A DNA stretch of 64,000 nucleotides from assembly GCA_032716605.1 (NCBI GenBank), contig CM064519.1, forward strand, positions 19,077,782 to 19,141,781, in the 5' to 3' direction. The translations under genes and the position numbers were made by a program. Below the pieces are notes generated by a model, which was not told the origin of the DNA, searched no databases, and saw only the letters and a program-made list of their open reading frames with translations. The stretch comes from Paralithodes platypus (lineage: Eukaryota > Arthropoda > Malacostraca > Decapoda > Lithodidae). Positions 45,517 through 57,356 of the stretch are shown piece by piece (position 1 is the stretch's first letter; every line of letters starts with the position of its first letter).

Positions 45517-46330
45517 AATACCACAGCCATTAAGAGGAAACCACTAATTAAGAAGCGTAAGACAGATTAAAATCGGCAGATGGGTCGGCAAAGGCGGGTA
45601 ATCCAGTGGGTCGTTTGCAATAGGCAGGGACTAATGGGGCGGGGGGAGGAGAAAATGGGTGGGAAAGGGAGGGGGGGGGGGGCTGAGGGAGGGAAGAGGT
45701 GGGGATGGAGAGGAGAAGGGGGTGTTGTTGTTGTTGTTGTTGTTATTGTTGTTGTAGTTCCCCGGACTGTCTGGCCGAACAGTCCCGAGTCCAGTAGACC
45801 AAAGTCGCTTCAGATGCGTAAGATGAAATCTGTCTCTGATCTGAGGTGGGTAGGAAGGGATGGTGAAAGAAAAGAGGAGAGGGGAGGGGATTGGAAGGGG
45901 GGAGGGTGGTGAGGGGACGGGGTCGTAGAACAAAGGAGTACAAAGGAAATCAAGCAACAGCAGGTCTAGTGACCCTTCTAGGCTGCTTGTCCTCCAAAAC
46001 ACTGAGGATCAAGTGTCCAAACAGAGGAGAGGGGACAGAAGACGAGGGGAGGGGTCATAGCAGAGGGGAGAGACGATAGGAGGGGAGGAGAGGGGTTAGG
46101 AGTGAGGAGAGGGGATAACAGAGGAGTGAGGGAAGGTGTCACACAATATAATGGGGGGGATAAGAGGGGAGGGGAGTGAGGGGAGAGGTCGTAGTACAGA
46201 GGGGAGTAGGGAGGGGAGGAGAGAGGGAATGAGAGTATAGGGGATAGAAGAGGAGGTAAGGGTATGGGAATAATTAAGCCAGAGCCAGGGGGAGGGAAGA
46301 AGAGGGTGGGAGGTACCGGTAGTTATAACA
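45517..46330. repeat. G-rich purine block with GTT triplets
   Basis: GGGGAGG-type words at 45640-45720 and 46020-46320, with (GTT)n at 45721-45756. Repeated G-runs on the plus strand are potential quadruplex sequence. Pro/Ser/Leu minus-strand frames are artefacts. Confidence 0.7.
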
Positions 46331-46436
46331 TTAGGGTAACTAGCGGCAATAGAGTAAGAAATGTATAGACAGACGGTTAGTAGATACATGTAGGTCCACA
46401 ATTAGCCTAGGTATATGACTTTAATTTACATTCAAG

Positions 46437-46637
46437 TATATATATATATATATATATATGGAGGTAAAATCACAAATACGTGTGATCAAATTATGTAGTA
46501 TAACTCGCTAGGAAAATTGAAACAATGGAACACCAAGCTTTCGTCTATTCTCTCAAGACTCTGTATTACTCTGAAGATGTCTTGAGAGAATAGACGAAAG
46601 CTTGGTGTTCCATTGTTTAAATTTTCCTAGCGAGTTT

Positions 46638-46723
<86 letters not shown>
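46437..46723. repeat. (TA)n tracts around hairpin element P
   Basis: (TA)n at 46437-46459 and about 46642-46723. Element P lies between them and the hAT-like element begins at the end of the second tract. Confidence 0.93.
46499..46641. repeat. Long hairpin element P (about 60-bp arms, 19-nt loop)
   Basis: The left arm TATAACTCGCTAGGAAAATT...TCTCAAGAC is mirrored by GTCTTGAG...AAATTTTCCTAGCGAGTTTT with about one mismatch plus a short offset at the base. The loop with its border reads CTGAAGATGTCTTGAG...AGACGAAAG, a word pattern I associate with Penelope-like retroelement termini and hammerhead-like cores. A hammerhead stem I is not convincing. Confidence 0.8.
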
Positions 46724-46727
<4 letters not shown>

Positions 46728-47596
46728 GATGGACCGAATATTCGTTTGGTATTCGTATGTCCGAATATTCGCTAATAGTATTCGTATTCACATTTCCAAT
46801 CATAGCTATTTGCAAATATGCGAATATGTTCTCGAAACCAATACAATATAATTATACAAAAATGTTAAATATTAAATTTTAAAGTTAACACAAACGAATA
46901 AATAACAGTGTAGATGTGCGTTGGGGCCGCTAAAGTGGAATAAAGGAGGACTGAGCAGTGTTGTTACTTAACTGTATTTAATAGTACCAGATCAAACTAG
47001 TGAAAAGTAGGCCTACCAAATTATTCTAAAGTGGAATCACTGCCCGGTAAACGAACGTGTGCTGGACCTGGACATTTGAACCGTCGCAATATTGCCATTT
47101 CAGACATATCCAATGTAATAGCATGTCACTAAAATATATTCCATCATATTTCCTCACTGATTTCGTATTTAGTACCGGATATGGAATATTTTATTGGAAA
47201 ATGTATAAAATGTACTTGAGAGAGTCAAATGTACCAAATCTGGTACTTTAGTACCAAAAAAGCGGCAACATTGGGACTGAGGACTGGAAACATAGAAAAT
47301 TGAATGGATTTAATTTTAATTATTAAATTTTCTATGGCTGAACTCCTACAATATAATTATTAAACATTAATTCATACAGTTCATTTATCATATTTAAAAA
47401 ATTACACATTCACATCGTCATTAACTTTGCTGATTAATTTCATAGTAATTTAATTAACGTTTGTTGGTGACATAAAAATAATTACCAGTTCTTGAAGGAT
47501 GAAATAAGGATTGATATTCGTATTCGCGAATTTTACAAAAACAAATCGTATTCGTATTCGTATTCGCAAATAGTGAAAATTGATATTCGTTCCATC

Positions 47597-47600
<4 letters not shown>
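46724..47600. mobile_element. hAT-like non-autonomous element, 877 bp
   Basis: TIRs TAGAGATGGACCGAATAT and ATATTCGTTCCATCTCTA (one mismatch), with subterminal TATTCGTATTCG repeats at both ends. Flanking ATATATAT on each side fits an 8-bp duplication, though the surrounding (TA)n makes that untestable by eye. Interior AT-rich, no transposase frame. Confidence 0.8.

Positions 47601-47655
<55 letters not shown>
47601..47655. repeat. (TA)n microsatellite, continuation
   Basis: Right-hand part of the TA tract split by the hAT-like element. Confidence 0.9.
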
Positions 47656-47657
<2 letters not shown>

Positions 47658-47872
47658 CTTCTGCCATTCGGAGTCCACTGCTGGACATAGACCTACCGTA
47701 ACCTTTTCCAGGACTCTCAAAACTTTGCCAGCATTTGCCATGTCACTCCTGCATTTTTTTTTCTTTTCTATCTCGTCTGTCTACATCTTGTCTGGCATTT
47801 TCCTGTCGCACTTTCCTTCTCTGGGGGTCCAGTCGGGTAGTCTTTGTGTAACCGGACCATGTAATGAGTTTG
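47656..47872 (-). pseudogene. LINE reverse-transcriptase ORF, C-terminal relic 1
   Basis: On the minus strand, frames give LPDWTPREGK, then after shifts AGVTWQMLAKF, ESWKRL and VYVQQWTPNGRR. This is the conserved C-terminal tail (AGVTW...DRESWK.L.EAYVQQWT) of a widespread arthropod LINE ORF. Several stops and frameshifts make it a dead fragment. The (TA)n tract next to it may be its tail. Confidence 0.75.
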
Positions 47873-47988
47873 CAATAGTTGTTACCTATACAGAATAGAA
47901 GGCCTTTTCGTAGTCACAAAAGCTAAACACAGACATTTTCACAATTAACTGGGTCATTGTACCCAATGAACCAGGTTGAATACCCACT

Positions 47989-48205
47989 TTAACCCGTTGA
48001 GTACCAGCGACGTGTATTATATTTTATTCTAGCTATATTCAGACGATATTATGCAGCTTAGGAAGGATCTGTAGTAGTTAAAAGGGTTGGTTGAGATAGT
48101 TTAAAGTCTTATTATTACTAGAGGTCCTTCATAAGCTGACTATAATCGGCTAATAGTTGCCAGAATATGATGAAAAGGACATCCCTGGTACTGAATGGGT
48201 TAAGG
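47989..48205. mobile_element. piggyBac-like MITE family D, copy D4 (complete)
   Basis: TTAACCCGTTGAGTACCAGC to GGTACTGAATGGGTTAA, 217 bp. It contains AAGGATCTGTAGTAGTTAAA, the single-copy counterpart of the D3 repeat unit. Its right TTAA is shared with A21. Confidence 0.85.
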
Positions 48206-48544
48206 GGAGATGGGTCGCTTTTCTCGACCCCCTCCTCCCTCATGCTTAGCCCAATTAGTTTTCATTTTTGTAGATGTTTGCCCCATTAGTATGTAAATTT
48301 TAAGGCCTTTCACCCCATTTCGTTGTCAATATTAAGACCTTTCGTGCTAATTAGGTGTGCGAACGATAGTGAGCCTGTAAATTAGAAGGTCGGGAAATTT
48401 TTCTACCTAAAAATGTACAAATTCATCTAGAAGGGGGATCTAATGGATGTTTTTTTTAAAGTTAGATGGAGGTCTAGGGAGGAAAATACACAAATATTAA
48501 ACATATGATATAATTGATCAAAAATATGAACCCTATCCCCTTAA
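48202..48544 (-). mobile_element. TTAA-MITE family A, copy A21
   Basis: TTAAGGGGAGATGGGTCG to CCTATCCCCTTAA. It uses D4's terminal TTAA. The 20-mer is truncated to GTGCGAACGATAGTGAGCC. Confidence 0.88.
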
Positions 48545-48637
48545 ATCCTGTTTGTTCCCGAGACTGATTTTCATCCAAAAGTTGATGTAATCTATTTGTG
48601 AGGAATTTAGAAAACAACTTGTAATACATACATATAT

Positions 48638-48972
48638 TTAAGGGGAGGTTTTTAGTGTGTTTCCTACTCCTCCAACAATCTTAAAATGTCACCCCCTTGA
48701 CCCCCTTTCAAGATAAATTTGTACATTTTTCGGTAGAAAAATTTCCCGACCGAAGGCCGGTTACTCTAAAACTACAGGCTCGCTATCGCTCGCCAGGATA
48801 AAATCGACACCTAAATGGCACGAAAGGTCTTAAAATTGACAGAATGGGGCGGAAATTCTTAAAATCACCAAACTAATGAGGCGAACGTCTTAAAATCTCA
48901 AAAGCAATGGGGCTAAACATGAGGGAGAAAGGGGTCAAGAAAAAAGTCCCTCAAGTGGAAATCTCCCCTCAA
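48638..48972 (+). mobile_element. TTAA-MITE family A, copy A22
   Basis: TTAAGGGGAGG to ATCTCCCCTCAA (mutated TTAA). GACCGAAGGCC replaces the usual hairpin. Confidence 0.9.
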
Positions 48973-49015
48973 GACTATGATCCACACGTGAGTAGGTCAG
49001 TCTTTTTGTTCACCC

Positions 49016-49250
49016 TACAGTGGCGCTCCAGGAAGCTCGGTCTTTGGCATAGGCTACCTCTTAGTAAATGATTTGGCGATCCCACGTCTTTCTTGGTCTA
49101 CCTCTCATTGCGATTCCCTACACGTTCATAGACTTCCTTTTCTCAACCCAATTAGCCTATTCTCATCCGTCTTCTCCACACATGTCGATATCATCTAAGC
49201 CTGCTCTTACGCATCTTCTCACTAATACTCTCAATGCCTAAATAACTGAT
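49016..49250 (-). pseudogene. LINE reverse-transcriptase ORF, C-terminal relic 2
   Basis: Minus-strand frames give EKMRKSRLR*YRHVWRR, then RGRPRKTWDRQI and AYAKDRASW. These match the EKMR.SRLRW.GHV.RR...RGRPK..W...A.DR..W tail common to many LINE ORFs. Multiple stops and a frameshift. It differs from relic 1 in type. Confidence 0.72.
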
Positions 49251-49294
49251 AATAAACTAATGGGACTGTAGTTGCAAAACAAACAAATTATCGC

Positions 49295-49297
<3 letters not shown>

Positions 49298-49371
<74 letters not shown>
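49298..49371. repeat. GT microsatellite
   Basis: (GT)n of about 37 units. Confidence 0.97.
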
Positions 49372-49372
<1 letters not shown>

Positions 49373-49382
49373 GTAGAGTTAC

Positions 49383-49514
49383 TACCAATTTATCTTGAGG
49401 GGCTGTCTAGGGGTGCTTTTCTAAGTTTGAGGGAGGTCTGGCGAGGAAACTAAAACATAAATTAATAAATAGAAAACAAAAATAAAAATAAAATAAAAAA
49501 CCACTACCCCTTAA
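49383..49514 (-). mobile_element. TTAA-MITE family A, copy A23 (fragment)
   Basis: Right-hand third only: AATTTATCTTGAGGGGCTGTCTAGG, GGTCTGGCGAGGAAACTAAA, the AATAAAATAAA tail and CTACCCCTTAA. It starts just past the GT microsatellite. Confidence 0.75.
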
Positions 49515-49642
49515 TGGGGTGAGTGGTGAGTACAGGTAGGTGATGTGTCAAGGGAAAGGGGTGAGAGGGGTGAGGAGGGGGGAGGGTTTGTTGCGGTCAT
49601 AACTACCCGTAACAGACCAATTATCACCGCTCTGCAACCCAC

Positions 49643-50013
49643 TTTACCCTTTCAGTATCGTCGCGCCCTTTGTTCACGATCGCTAGGCAAGGCCATTTAC
49701 GGTTACCCTCTTTTCACGGCATTTAGGATATTATATATGCCCTTTTTAAAATATAACTTACAGGGATCTGCCTTGTGTGGGCCGATCGGCTTTCTGCAGA
49801 CTCCCATTTTCTTATATGCTTATGATTATCATTACCTTCAAGCTATCATTAGACCATTGTATTCAGCTTTTGAAGGACTTGTGGGACGTTTGAGAAGGTT
49901 TTTTATATGCACTCTTCGTTTCCTAGAGGTTGTGAGCCGAATAAAAATAGTCTTCAATCGTTTAGCCAGAAAATGATTATTGAAAATAGCGTCATCACAT
50001 TAAAGAGGGTTAA
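49643..50013. mobile_element. Probable decayed family D element
   Basis: TTTACCCTTTCAGTATCGTCG on the left and AGCGTCATCACATTAAAGAGGGTTAA on the right, with ATCATTAGACCATTGTATTCAGCTTTTGAAGGAC inside. It is longer than D1, so another piece is included. A 143-codon plus frame spans it and is not a convincing gene. Confidence 0.5.
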
Positions 50014-50014
50014 A

Positions 50015-50017
<3 letters not shown>

Positions 50018-50085
<68 letters not shown>
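50018..50085. repeat. GT microsatellite
   Basis: (GT)n of about 34 units directly after the D-like terminus. Confidence 0.97.
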
Positions 50086-50088
<3 letters not shown>

Positions 50089-50311
50089 TAACAATGTCAA
50101 AGCATTGTAAAAATTATGTATGAATTAGGCTGAACGACCTTTCAAGCCAGCGTGAGATACTAAACCATACAATAAATGTAAGATAAATATTAGATAGTGG
50201 GTTAATTGATTAAATTAATGCCATTTGGATGAAGTATACCATCCACAAAGTTATCCGGCTGACCTAGAGACGGCAAGGTATATAGACTACATGTATACAG
50301 TACAGTACATA

Positions 50312-50534
50312 TAGTCTATAGTCTATTGGCTGTAAGTAGGCGAGAAATCATGACCTCTAACCTCTGTAACTCAAAAACGACTAGAGTAATGGAGCTAATA
50401 GTTCTACCATTTGGGAAGAGTCAGTCAGGGAATAGCTGTGGAAATTTACAGCCAATTTTCACTAGCCCTTTTTGAGTTACAGAGGATAGAGGTCATGATT
50501 TCTCGCCTATTTACAGCGAATAGACTATAGACTA
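50312..50534. mobile_element. Family E foldback, copy E2
   Basis: Arms CTATAGTCTATTGGCTGTAA and the matching complement near 50500-50530, with GTAGGCGAGAAATCATGACC. Outer ATAGTCTATAG words extend the pairing. About 215-223 bp, like E1. Confidence 0.85.
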
Positions 50535-50896
50535 TATTATGCACTGTATATCTTGGATGAATGGCCCGGCAGCAGGGATGAAGGAGCCAGCCGGGGTGAA
50601 TAATAAGATAAGATTAGGTACTATCAGCCACTAAGGTATATACCGTAAGAGGGAACCCACCACAAGGAACCATTGTCTTAGTAATCTCAGTAAGGGTATT
50701 AGCACACAGGACCACTATTATATACACACTCTCTGGGAACGTGGCGCTGGGGGAAGGTCAACACACACAGTCAAAATATCACTATATCAAATTTAGAAAT
50801 GTTCATTCTAGATAATAAGAAGTTAAACTAAATGCTGAGCCATATATTTTATAGGCTGTATTGGGATGTTTTTTGTTTCTGTTTCCATACTTCATC
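50535..50896. other. Unassigned spacer
   Basis: No repeat, RNA or gene recognised. Confidence 0.3.
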
Positions 50897-51234
50897 TTAA
50901 GGGGAGGTTTTTAGTTGATTCCCTAGACTTCCATCAAACTTAAAATTACTCCCCCTAGACCCCTTTTCAAGATAAATTTGTATATTTTTCGGTAGAAAAA
51001 TTGTCCCGGCCGAAGGCCGATTCCCCTTAAATTACAGGCTCGCTATCGCTCGCCAGGAAGAAATCGACACCTAAATGGCACGAATGGTCTTAAAATTGAC
51101 AGAAATGGGGCGAGGGTTCTTAAAATCGCCAAACTAATGGGGAGAACGTCTTAAAATCTCAAAAGCAATGGGGCTAAACTTGAGGGAGAAAGGGGTCCAG
51201 AAAAAAAATCCTCCAGGTGGAAATCTCCCCTTAA
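50897..51234 (+). mobile_element. TTAA-MITE family A, copy A24 (complete)
   Basis: TTAAGGGGAGG to ATCTCCCCTTAA. One of the best preserved copies: GGCCGAAGGCC, the 20-mer and all four repeats are present. Confidence 0.94.
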
Positions 51235-52440
<1,206 letters not shown>

Positions 52441-52524
52441 AGGAGGAGGCTAGCTGAGTAAGGTGGGAAAGTGGAAATCGACATGGAGAGAAGCTTTGGT
52501 ATAATTATTTGTATTAATTATTTA

Positions 52525-52590
52525 TTTACTTATTTATTTTTTAGTTTCCTCCCTACACCTCAAACAAGCGTAAGAAAAAATATATACAAA
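52525..52590 (+). mobile_element. Family A fragment
   Basis: TTTATTTTTTAGTTTCCTCC followed by CTACACCTCAAACAAGCGTAAGAAAAA matches the left quarter of the long A subtype only. Confidence 0.55.
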
Positions 52591-53290
52591 ATACAACCAG
52601 GACTCCCCCCCCCCCCCACACACACACACAGGGGATGCCGGAAGACCCAGACGTCACTCAACGCTAGCTAAAAGTTAATGGTATCAACTTGAGTACCAAA
52701 TTTCAGTATTGATCCAGTTTTGTCAACCTCATATATTACAAATCAGAAAGAGAGGCACCAATATCTACAGACGAATACAATACCCTAGCCCTACACGCCT
52801 CCAGAGTCGCCTCGACCACAGTACTAGGGAAATTAGTCCATAATAGTAACACAAATACTGTATATGGAAGTTAGACCAACAACAAACCAAATAAAATTCT
52901 GGGTGAGGAAATTGAGCAAAAACGCAAAAAAAAATATTACGAGAAGGGGAAATGCCGATAATGAAGAGTCCAAGTAACAAAGAGGGGTGATGGGGGTGCA
53001 GCAGGAGGGAGGGGGGGTAGTAGGAGGGCTGGAGGGGATGAGGTAGGAGGGGTGGTGTAACAGAAGGGAGGAGGGGTGTAACAGGAGGGAGGGAGGGGTA
53101 GTGTAACACGAGGGAGGAGGGGTGTAACAGAAGGTGGGGGGGAGTGCAACAGAAGGGGGTGGGAGTGCAACAGGAGAAGGGGAGTGAACAGGAGGGAGGA
53201 GGGGAGTGAACAGGAGGGGAAGGGGAGTGAACAGGAGGGAAGAGGGGAGTGCAACAGGAGGGGAATGAGTTTGCAATGGGGGGGGGGGGG
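52591..53290. repeat. Spacer passing into a degenerate G-rich minisatellite
   Basis: From 52980 to 53270, irregular units of about 20 bp built from GTGTAACAGGAGGGAGGAGG and relatives, ending in a G-run at 53277-53293. Repeated GGG blocks give quadruplex potential. 52631-52980 is unassigned. Confidence 0.75.
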
Positions 53291-53428
53291 GGGCGTGAGA
53301 GCGGAAACTAGAGCAGCTGTACCTTTTGTCCGTCTGTCTGTCCCGGGGTGCCGTACTGTCTGGACTGTCCTATTCTTTCACCTCATCAGTGAGGATTAAA
53401 CTGCGACTGTTCTGGACCAAATAACTTA

Positions 53429-54486
53429 AGTCCGCGTTTGTTTTCAGCTGACAGTAAATTGAATCCCTTAGCAACTGATTCATCAATAGTTAATGGAGTA
53501 AACTAATAGAAGACTGTCTCTGTACCATATTGAAATGCTGGGTGTAAAGGGAATTTAACCCGAAAATCCCACCGACATACAATAGGATAGCAACCTTAGT
53601 TCTCCTTGCAGGAACCAGGTGATAGTCTCGTGGTGATACACGTGGTGGGTTTATTAGACTTCGTCACCAATAGGATAGCAACCTTAGTTCTCCTTGCAGG
53701 AACCAGGTGATAGTCTCGTGGTGATACACGTGGTGGGTTTATTAGACTTCGTCACCAATAGGATAGCAACCTTAGTTCTCCTTGCAGGAACCAGGTGATA
53801 GTCTCGTGGTGATACACGTGGTGGGTTTATTAGACTTCGTCACCAATAGGATAGCAACCTTAGTTCTCCTTGCAGGAACCAGGTGATAGTCTCGTGGTGA
53901 TACACGTGGTGGGTTTATTAGACTTCGTCACCAATAGGATAGCAACCTTAGTTCTCCTTGCAGGAACCAGGTGATAGTCTCGTGGTGATACACGTGGTGG
54001 GTTTATTAGACTTCGTCACCAATAGGATAGCAACCTTAGTTCTCCTTGCAGGAACCAGGTGATAGTCCTCGTGGTGATACACGTGGTGGGTTTATTAGAC
54101 TTCGTCACCAATAGGATAGCAACCTTAGTTCTCCTTGCAGGAACCAGGTGATAGTCTCGTGGTGATACACGTGGTGGGTTTATTAGACTTCGTCACCAAT
54201 AGGATAGCAACCTTAGTTCTCCTTGCAGGAACCAGGTGATAGTCTCGTGGTGATACACGTGGTGGGTTTATTAGACTTCGTCACCAATGACTATTTTACG
54301 CTATCCCAGACGTCAACTTGGGTAGTTTTATGGTTGCGGGATTTTTGCGGGTACAGGGTATATATTACACATATAAATACCAAGCTTTTATAATTAATAA
54401 CATATTTATCTTCAAATTCTTCGTAAAAGTTGAATAATAAAGGTGAGGACATAGCGGTTTAAAGTCAGCTGGACAAAAATAGACTA
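53429..54486. mobile_element. Family K element, copy K4, containing an 88-bp minisatellite
   Basis: The left end TTTTCAGCTGACAGTAAATTG and right end AAAGTCAGCTGGACAAAAATAGACT are K termini. A possibly nested unit with inverted ends (AACCCGAAAATCCC at 53557; GGGATTTTTGCGGGT at 54338) surrounds the minisatellite. Confidence 0.65.
53580..54284. repeat. 88-bp tandem repeat, 8 copies
   Basis: The unit begins CAATAGGATAGCAACCTTAG and ends TTAGACTTCGTCAC. All copies are identical apart from one C insertion in copy 6. Confidence 0.97.
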
Positions 54487-54494
54487 ATGTTTTA

Positions 54495-54670
54495 CCTCTC
54501 AGTATGATGACAACCTTCTTTAAGTTTTATTCAGTTTAGGAAGCACTTGTGGGACGCTGAAGGATGGATTGTACTCTTGTAAGTCCTAGATTTAATTCCT
54601 GTCCTAAGTAAGATAGCATATTTTTAGCCAGAATAAAATTAACAAGGTGTCACCGCATTGAAGGGGTTAA
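54495..54670. mobile_element. Family D fragment, right part
   Basis: TTTTATTCAGTTTAGGAAGC, AGCCAGAATAAAATTAACAAGG and CACCGCATTGAAGGGGTTAA are the D interior and right terminus. The left end is lost where it meets K4. Confidence 0.6.
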
Positions 54671-54754
54671 TGATGGGTGTGACGAATTACCCTCATTACT
54701 TTTTATGCACCCCCTACCCATTAAATACCTGGCCCCAAACCCATTAATCAAGTG

Positions 54755-54814
54755 AGTGAGTGTGTGTGTGTGTGTGTGTGTTTTGTTTTTGTTTTCTTTG
54801 TGTGTGTGTGTGCC

Positions 54815-54883
<69 letters not shown>

Positions 54884-54884
54884 C
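54755..54884. repeat. GT microsatellite with a T-rich interruption
   Basis: (GT)n, TTTTGTTTTTGTTTTC, then a long (GT)n. Confidence 0.96.
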
Positions 54885-55577
54885 AATGTAGTATATATAA
54901 ATATTGTTGAATATCTACAATATTAACTGCAGGTTTTGTAATGTATACACTATTGCAGCCCACATTGTATTTATCTCTTCTTTCTTACCACCATTATTAC
55001 CATTTTTAAATGTCCAAGGTGTTGATATATTTCGATGATTTACATTTAATCATGATAACATTGGTGATGACCTTTTTATCTATTGTTCTAATAGCCTTTA
55101 CCCAGATCACAATATATTTCCACCCTTATGTAACATTCAATTATCTCCTTAACCACTTCCTTTCCTAACCAGTCCTCTCTTCATTGTTTCCTTTCTTTCT
55201 GGTTTGTTTCCCATCTCTTCATTGTTAGTTTCTATCCCTTTTTCTTACTCCTCCTTTCGTGTATTCCCTTCTCCCCCCCCCACCCCCCCTCCTACTCCCT
55301 TCTCATTCATTATTCTTGTTGGTTTTATTGTTTTCATCTGATATAATATCCTCTCTTCCAGCCTTTCTTTATACCCCCCCCCCCCTCACTCACACTCACT
55401 CTCACCCCCTTATTTGCTTATTCATCTCTCTCCCATTTCCTCCGTCTCATGTCTATTATTTACTCACTCTCGTCTCTCCTAACTAATTATTCTACCATAG
55501 GTATTTCCCGAGCATGTGTGTGTGTGTGTGTCGGGTGGGGGGTGGGGGGTGGGTGATGTGAGATGAAGGGTAGTCAG
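54885..55577. other. Pyrimidine-rich spacer
   Basis: C/T-biased from 55130 to 55480 with C-runs near 55271-55290 and 55374-55386, then short GT and GGGTGGGG words. No gene. Confidence 0.4.
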
Positions 55578-55703
55578 GGAGGAGGAGGAGGAGGAGGAGG
55601 AGGAGGAGGAGGAGGAGGAGGTGGTGGTGGTGGTGGTGGTGGTGGTGGTGGTGGTGGTGGTGGTGGTGGTGGTGGTGGTGGTGGTGGTGGTGGTGGTGGT
55701 GGT
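55578..55703. repeat. (GGA)n then (GGT)n trinucleotide tract
   Basis: About 14 GGA triplets followed by about 27 GGT/TGG triplets. A strong potential quadruplex former. Homopolymeric Val, Pro or His frames are artefacts. Confidence 0.97.
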
Positions 55704-56235
55704 GGGATGGGAGCATGAAAGAGAAGGAGGGGAGAGGGAAAGAGAGAGAGAGAGAGGGGGTGGGGGGAGGGGGAAGAGAAGTGGACGAAAAAGGAAAAGA
55801 ACACAAAGACAGGAAGATAATACAACAATGATAATGGTGGTGATAATGCAGAAGATGATGATGATGATGATGGTGATACTGAGCAAATATAACAATATAA
55901 GAATAGGAAGAGAAAAGGGATGTACGAAACAAAGAAGATAAGGACGAGGTGGTGGGGGATGCAACATGAAAGGCATAAAAGGAAATGATTATTATCCATG
56001 TGAAGGTCGAGAGCAGAGAGGGCAATGAACAGAACAATCAAAACAAAGCATGAAAACAAAACAAAAGAAAATAACTAAATAACTAAATATAATACAAAAT
56101 AAATACATAATACTACTAATAAAATAAGGTATATTGTATTAGTCCGTGAGAAACATACGAAACAGGGTGAAGGAAAAACACAAAATGATAATAATATATA
56201 GATATTTAATTACCTATGGGAATGTTAAAAAAAAA

Positions 56236-56236
<1 letters not shown>
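55704..56236. other. A/G-rich spacer
   Basis: GAGAGA and GATGATGATG words (55850-55875) within A-rich DNA. No gene recognised. Confidence 0.4.

Positions 56237-56237
<1 letters not shown>

Positions 56238-56328
<91 letters not shown>
56238..56328. repeat. AG microsatellite
   Basis: (GA)n of about 45 units. Confidence 0.97.
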
Positions 56329-56387
56329 AGTAACCTTGTACACTATGCTGAGGGGCCTAGAGAGGTGGACACTGCCCATCTTCCTTA

Positions 56388-56730
56388 TTTAGGGGAGATG
56401 GGTCGTTTTTCTAGATCCCCTTCTCCCTCATGTTTAGCCCCATTAGTTTACAGATATTGATGTTTGCCCCATTAGTTTGTCGATTTTAAGACCTTCCGCC
56501 CAATTTCCTTGTCAATATTAAAAACTTTCGTGCTATTTAGGTGTCGATTATTTCCTGGCGAACGATAGTGAGCCTGTAATTTTGTAAGAACCGGCAATTG
56601 TACAAATTTATCTAGAAGGGGGATCTAATGAATGCTTGATTAAGTATGATGGTGGTCTAGGGAGGAAACTAGAAAAATAATAAATACATTTAAACAAAAA
56701 TCGACCAAAAAGTGAACCATCCCCCCTTAA
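56388..56730 (-). mobile_element. TTAA-MITE family A, copy A25
   Basis: TTTAGGGGAGATGGGTCG (TTAA mutated) to CATCCCCCCTTAA. The 9-bp hairpin is deleted. Confidence 0.86.
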
Positions 56731-56734
56731 CATC

Positions 56735-57017
56735 CTATAAAATTAACAAAGCATTACCTTTTAATATAAAATTAACAAAGCATTACCTTTTAATATAAAA
56801 TTAACAAAGCATTACCTTTTAATATAAAATTAACAAAGCATTATCTTTTAATATAAAATAAACAAAGCATTACCTTTTAATATAAAATTAACAAAGCTAA
56901 AATAAACAAAGCATTACCTTTTAATATAAAATTAACAAAGCATTACCTTTTAATATAAAATTAACAAAGCATTACCTTTTAATATAAAATTAACAAAGCA
57001 TTACCTTTTAATATAAT
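56735..57017. repeat. 29-bp tandem repeat, about 9 copies
   Basis: The unit is AAAATTAACAAAGCATTACC plus TTTTAATAT. It starts 5 bp after A25. One copy is shortened near 56890. Confidence 0.94.
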
Positions 57018-57280
57018 ATAGCATGTGCCTATTATGGAACATTTAAATACTTTACACCACTTTATCGATATACATAATTTAAATGTCGTGTACAACTTTA
57101 CGTCCGGATTACTTGGGGGAAGAGTTAATGAATATATATCTGCATGGTTAAGAAATAATAGTATAATATTATAGCATATTTATTACTACAAAGTCGGTAT
57201 ATCACTATTCCTCACTATTCTTTGGACTACAAGTGCATTTTCTTAACCATTTACTGTACATATTTTGTTCTTTCTCTAAC
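57018..57280. other. AT-rich spacer
   Basis: Nothing recognised. Confidence 0.3.
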
Positions 57281-57298
57281 CCCCCCCCCCCCCCCCTT

Positions 57299-57353
<55 letters not shown>
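57281..57353. repeat. C-run and CT microsatellite
   Basis: Poly-C at 57280-57297 and (CT)n at 57302-57353. Confidence 0.95.

Positions 57354-57356
<3 letters not shown>

Noticed and set aside
49545..49976. 143-residue open frame starting MSRERGERGEEGG
   Set aside because: It begins in G-rich low-complexity DNA and then runs through a decayed family D element (the ATCATTAGACCATTGTATTCAG segment). The protein has no recognisable domain.
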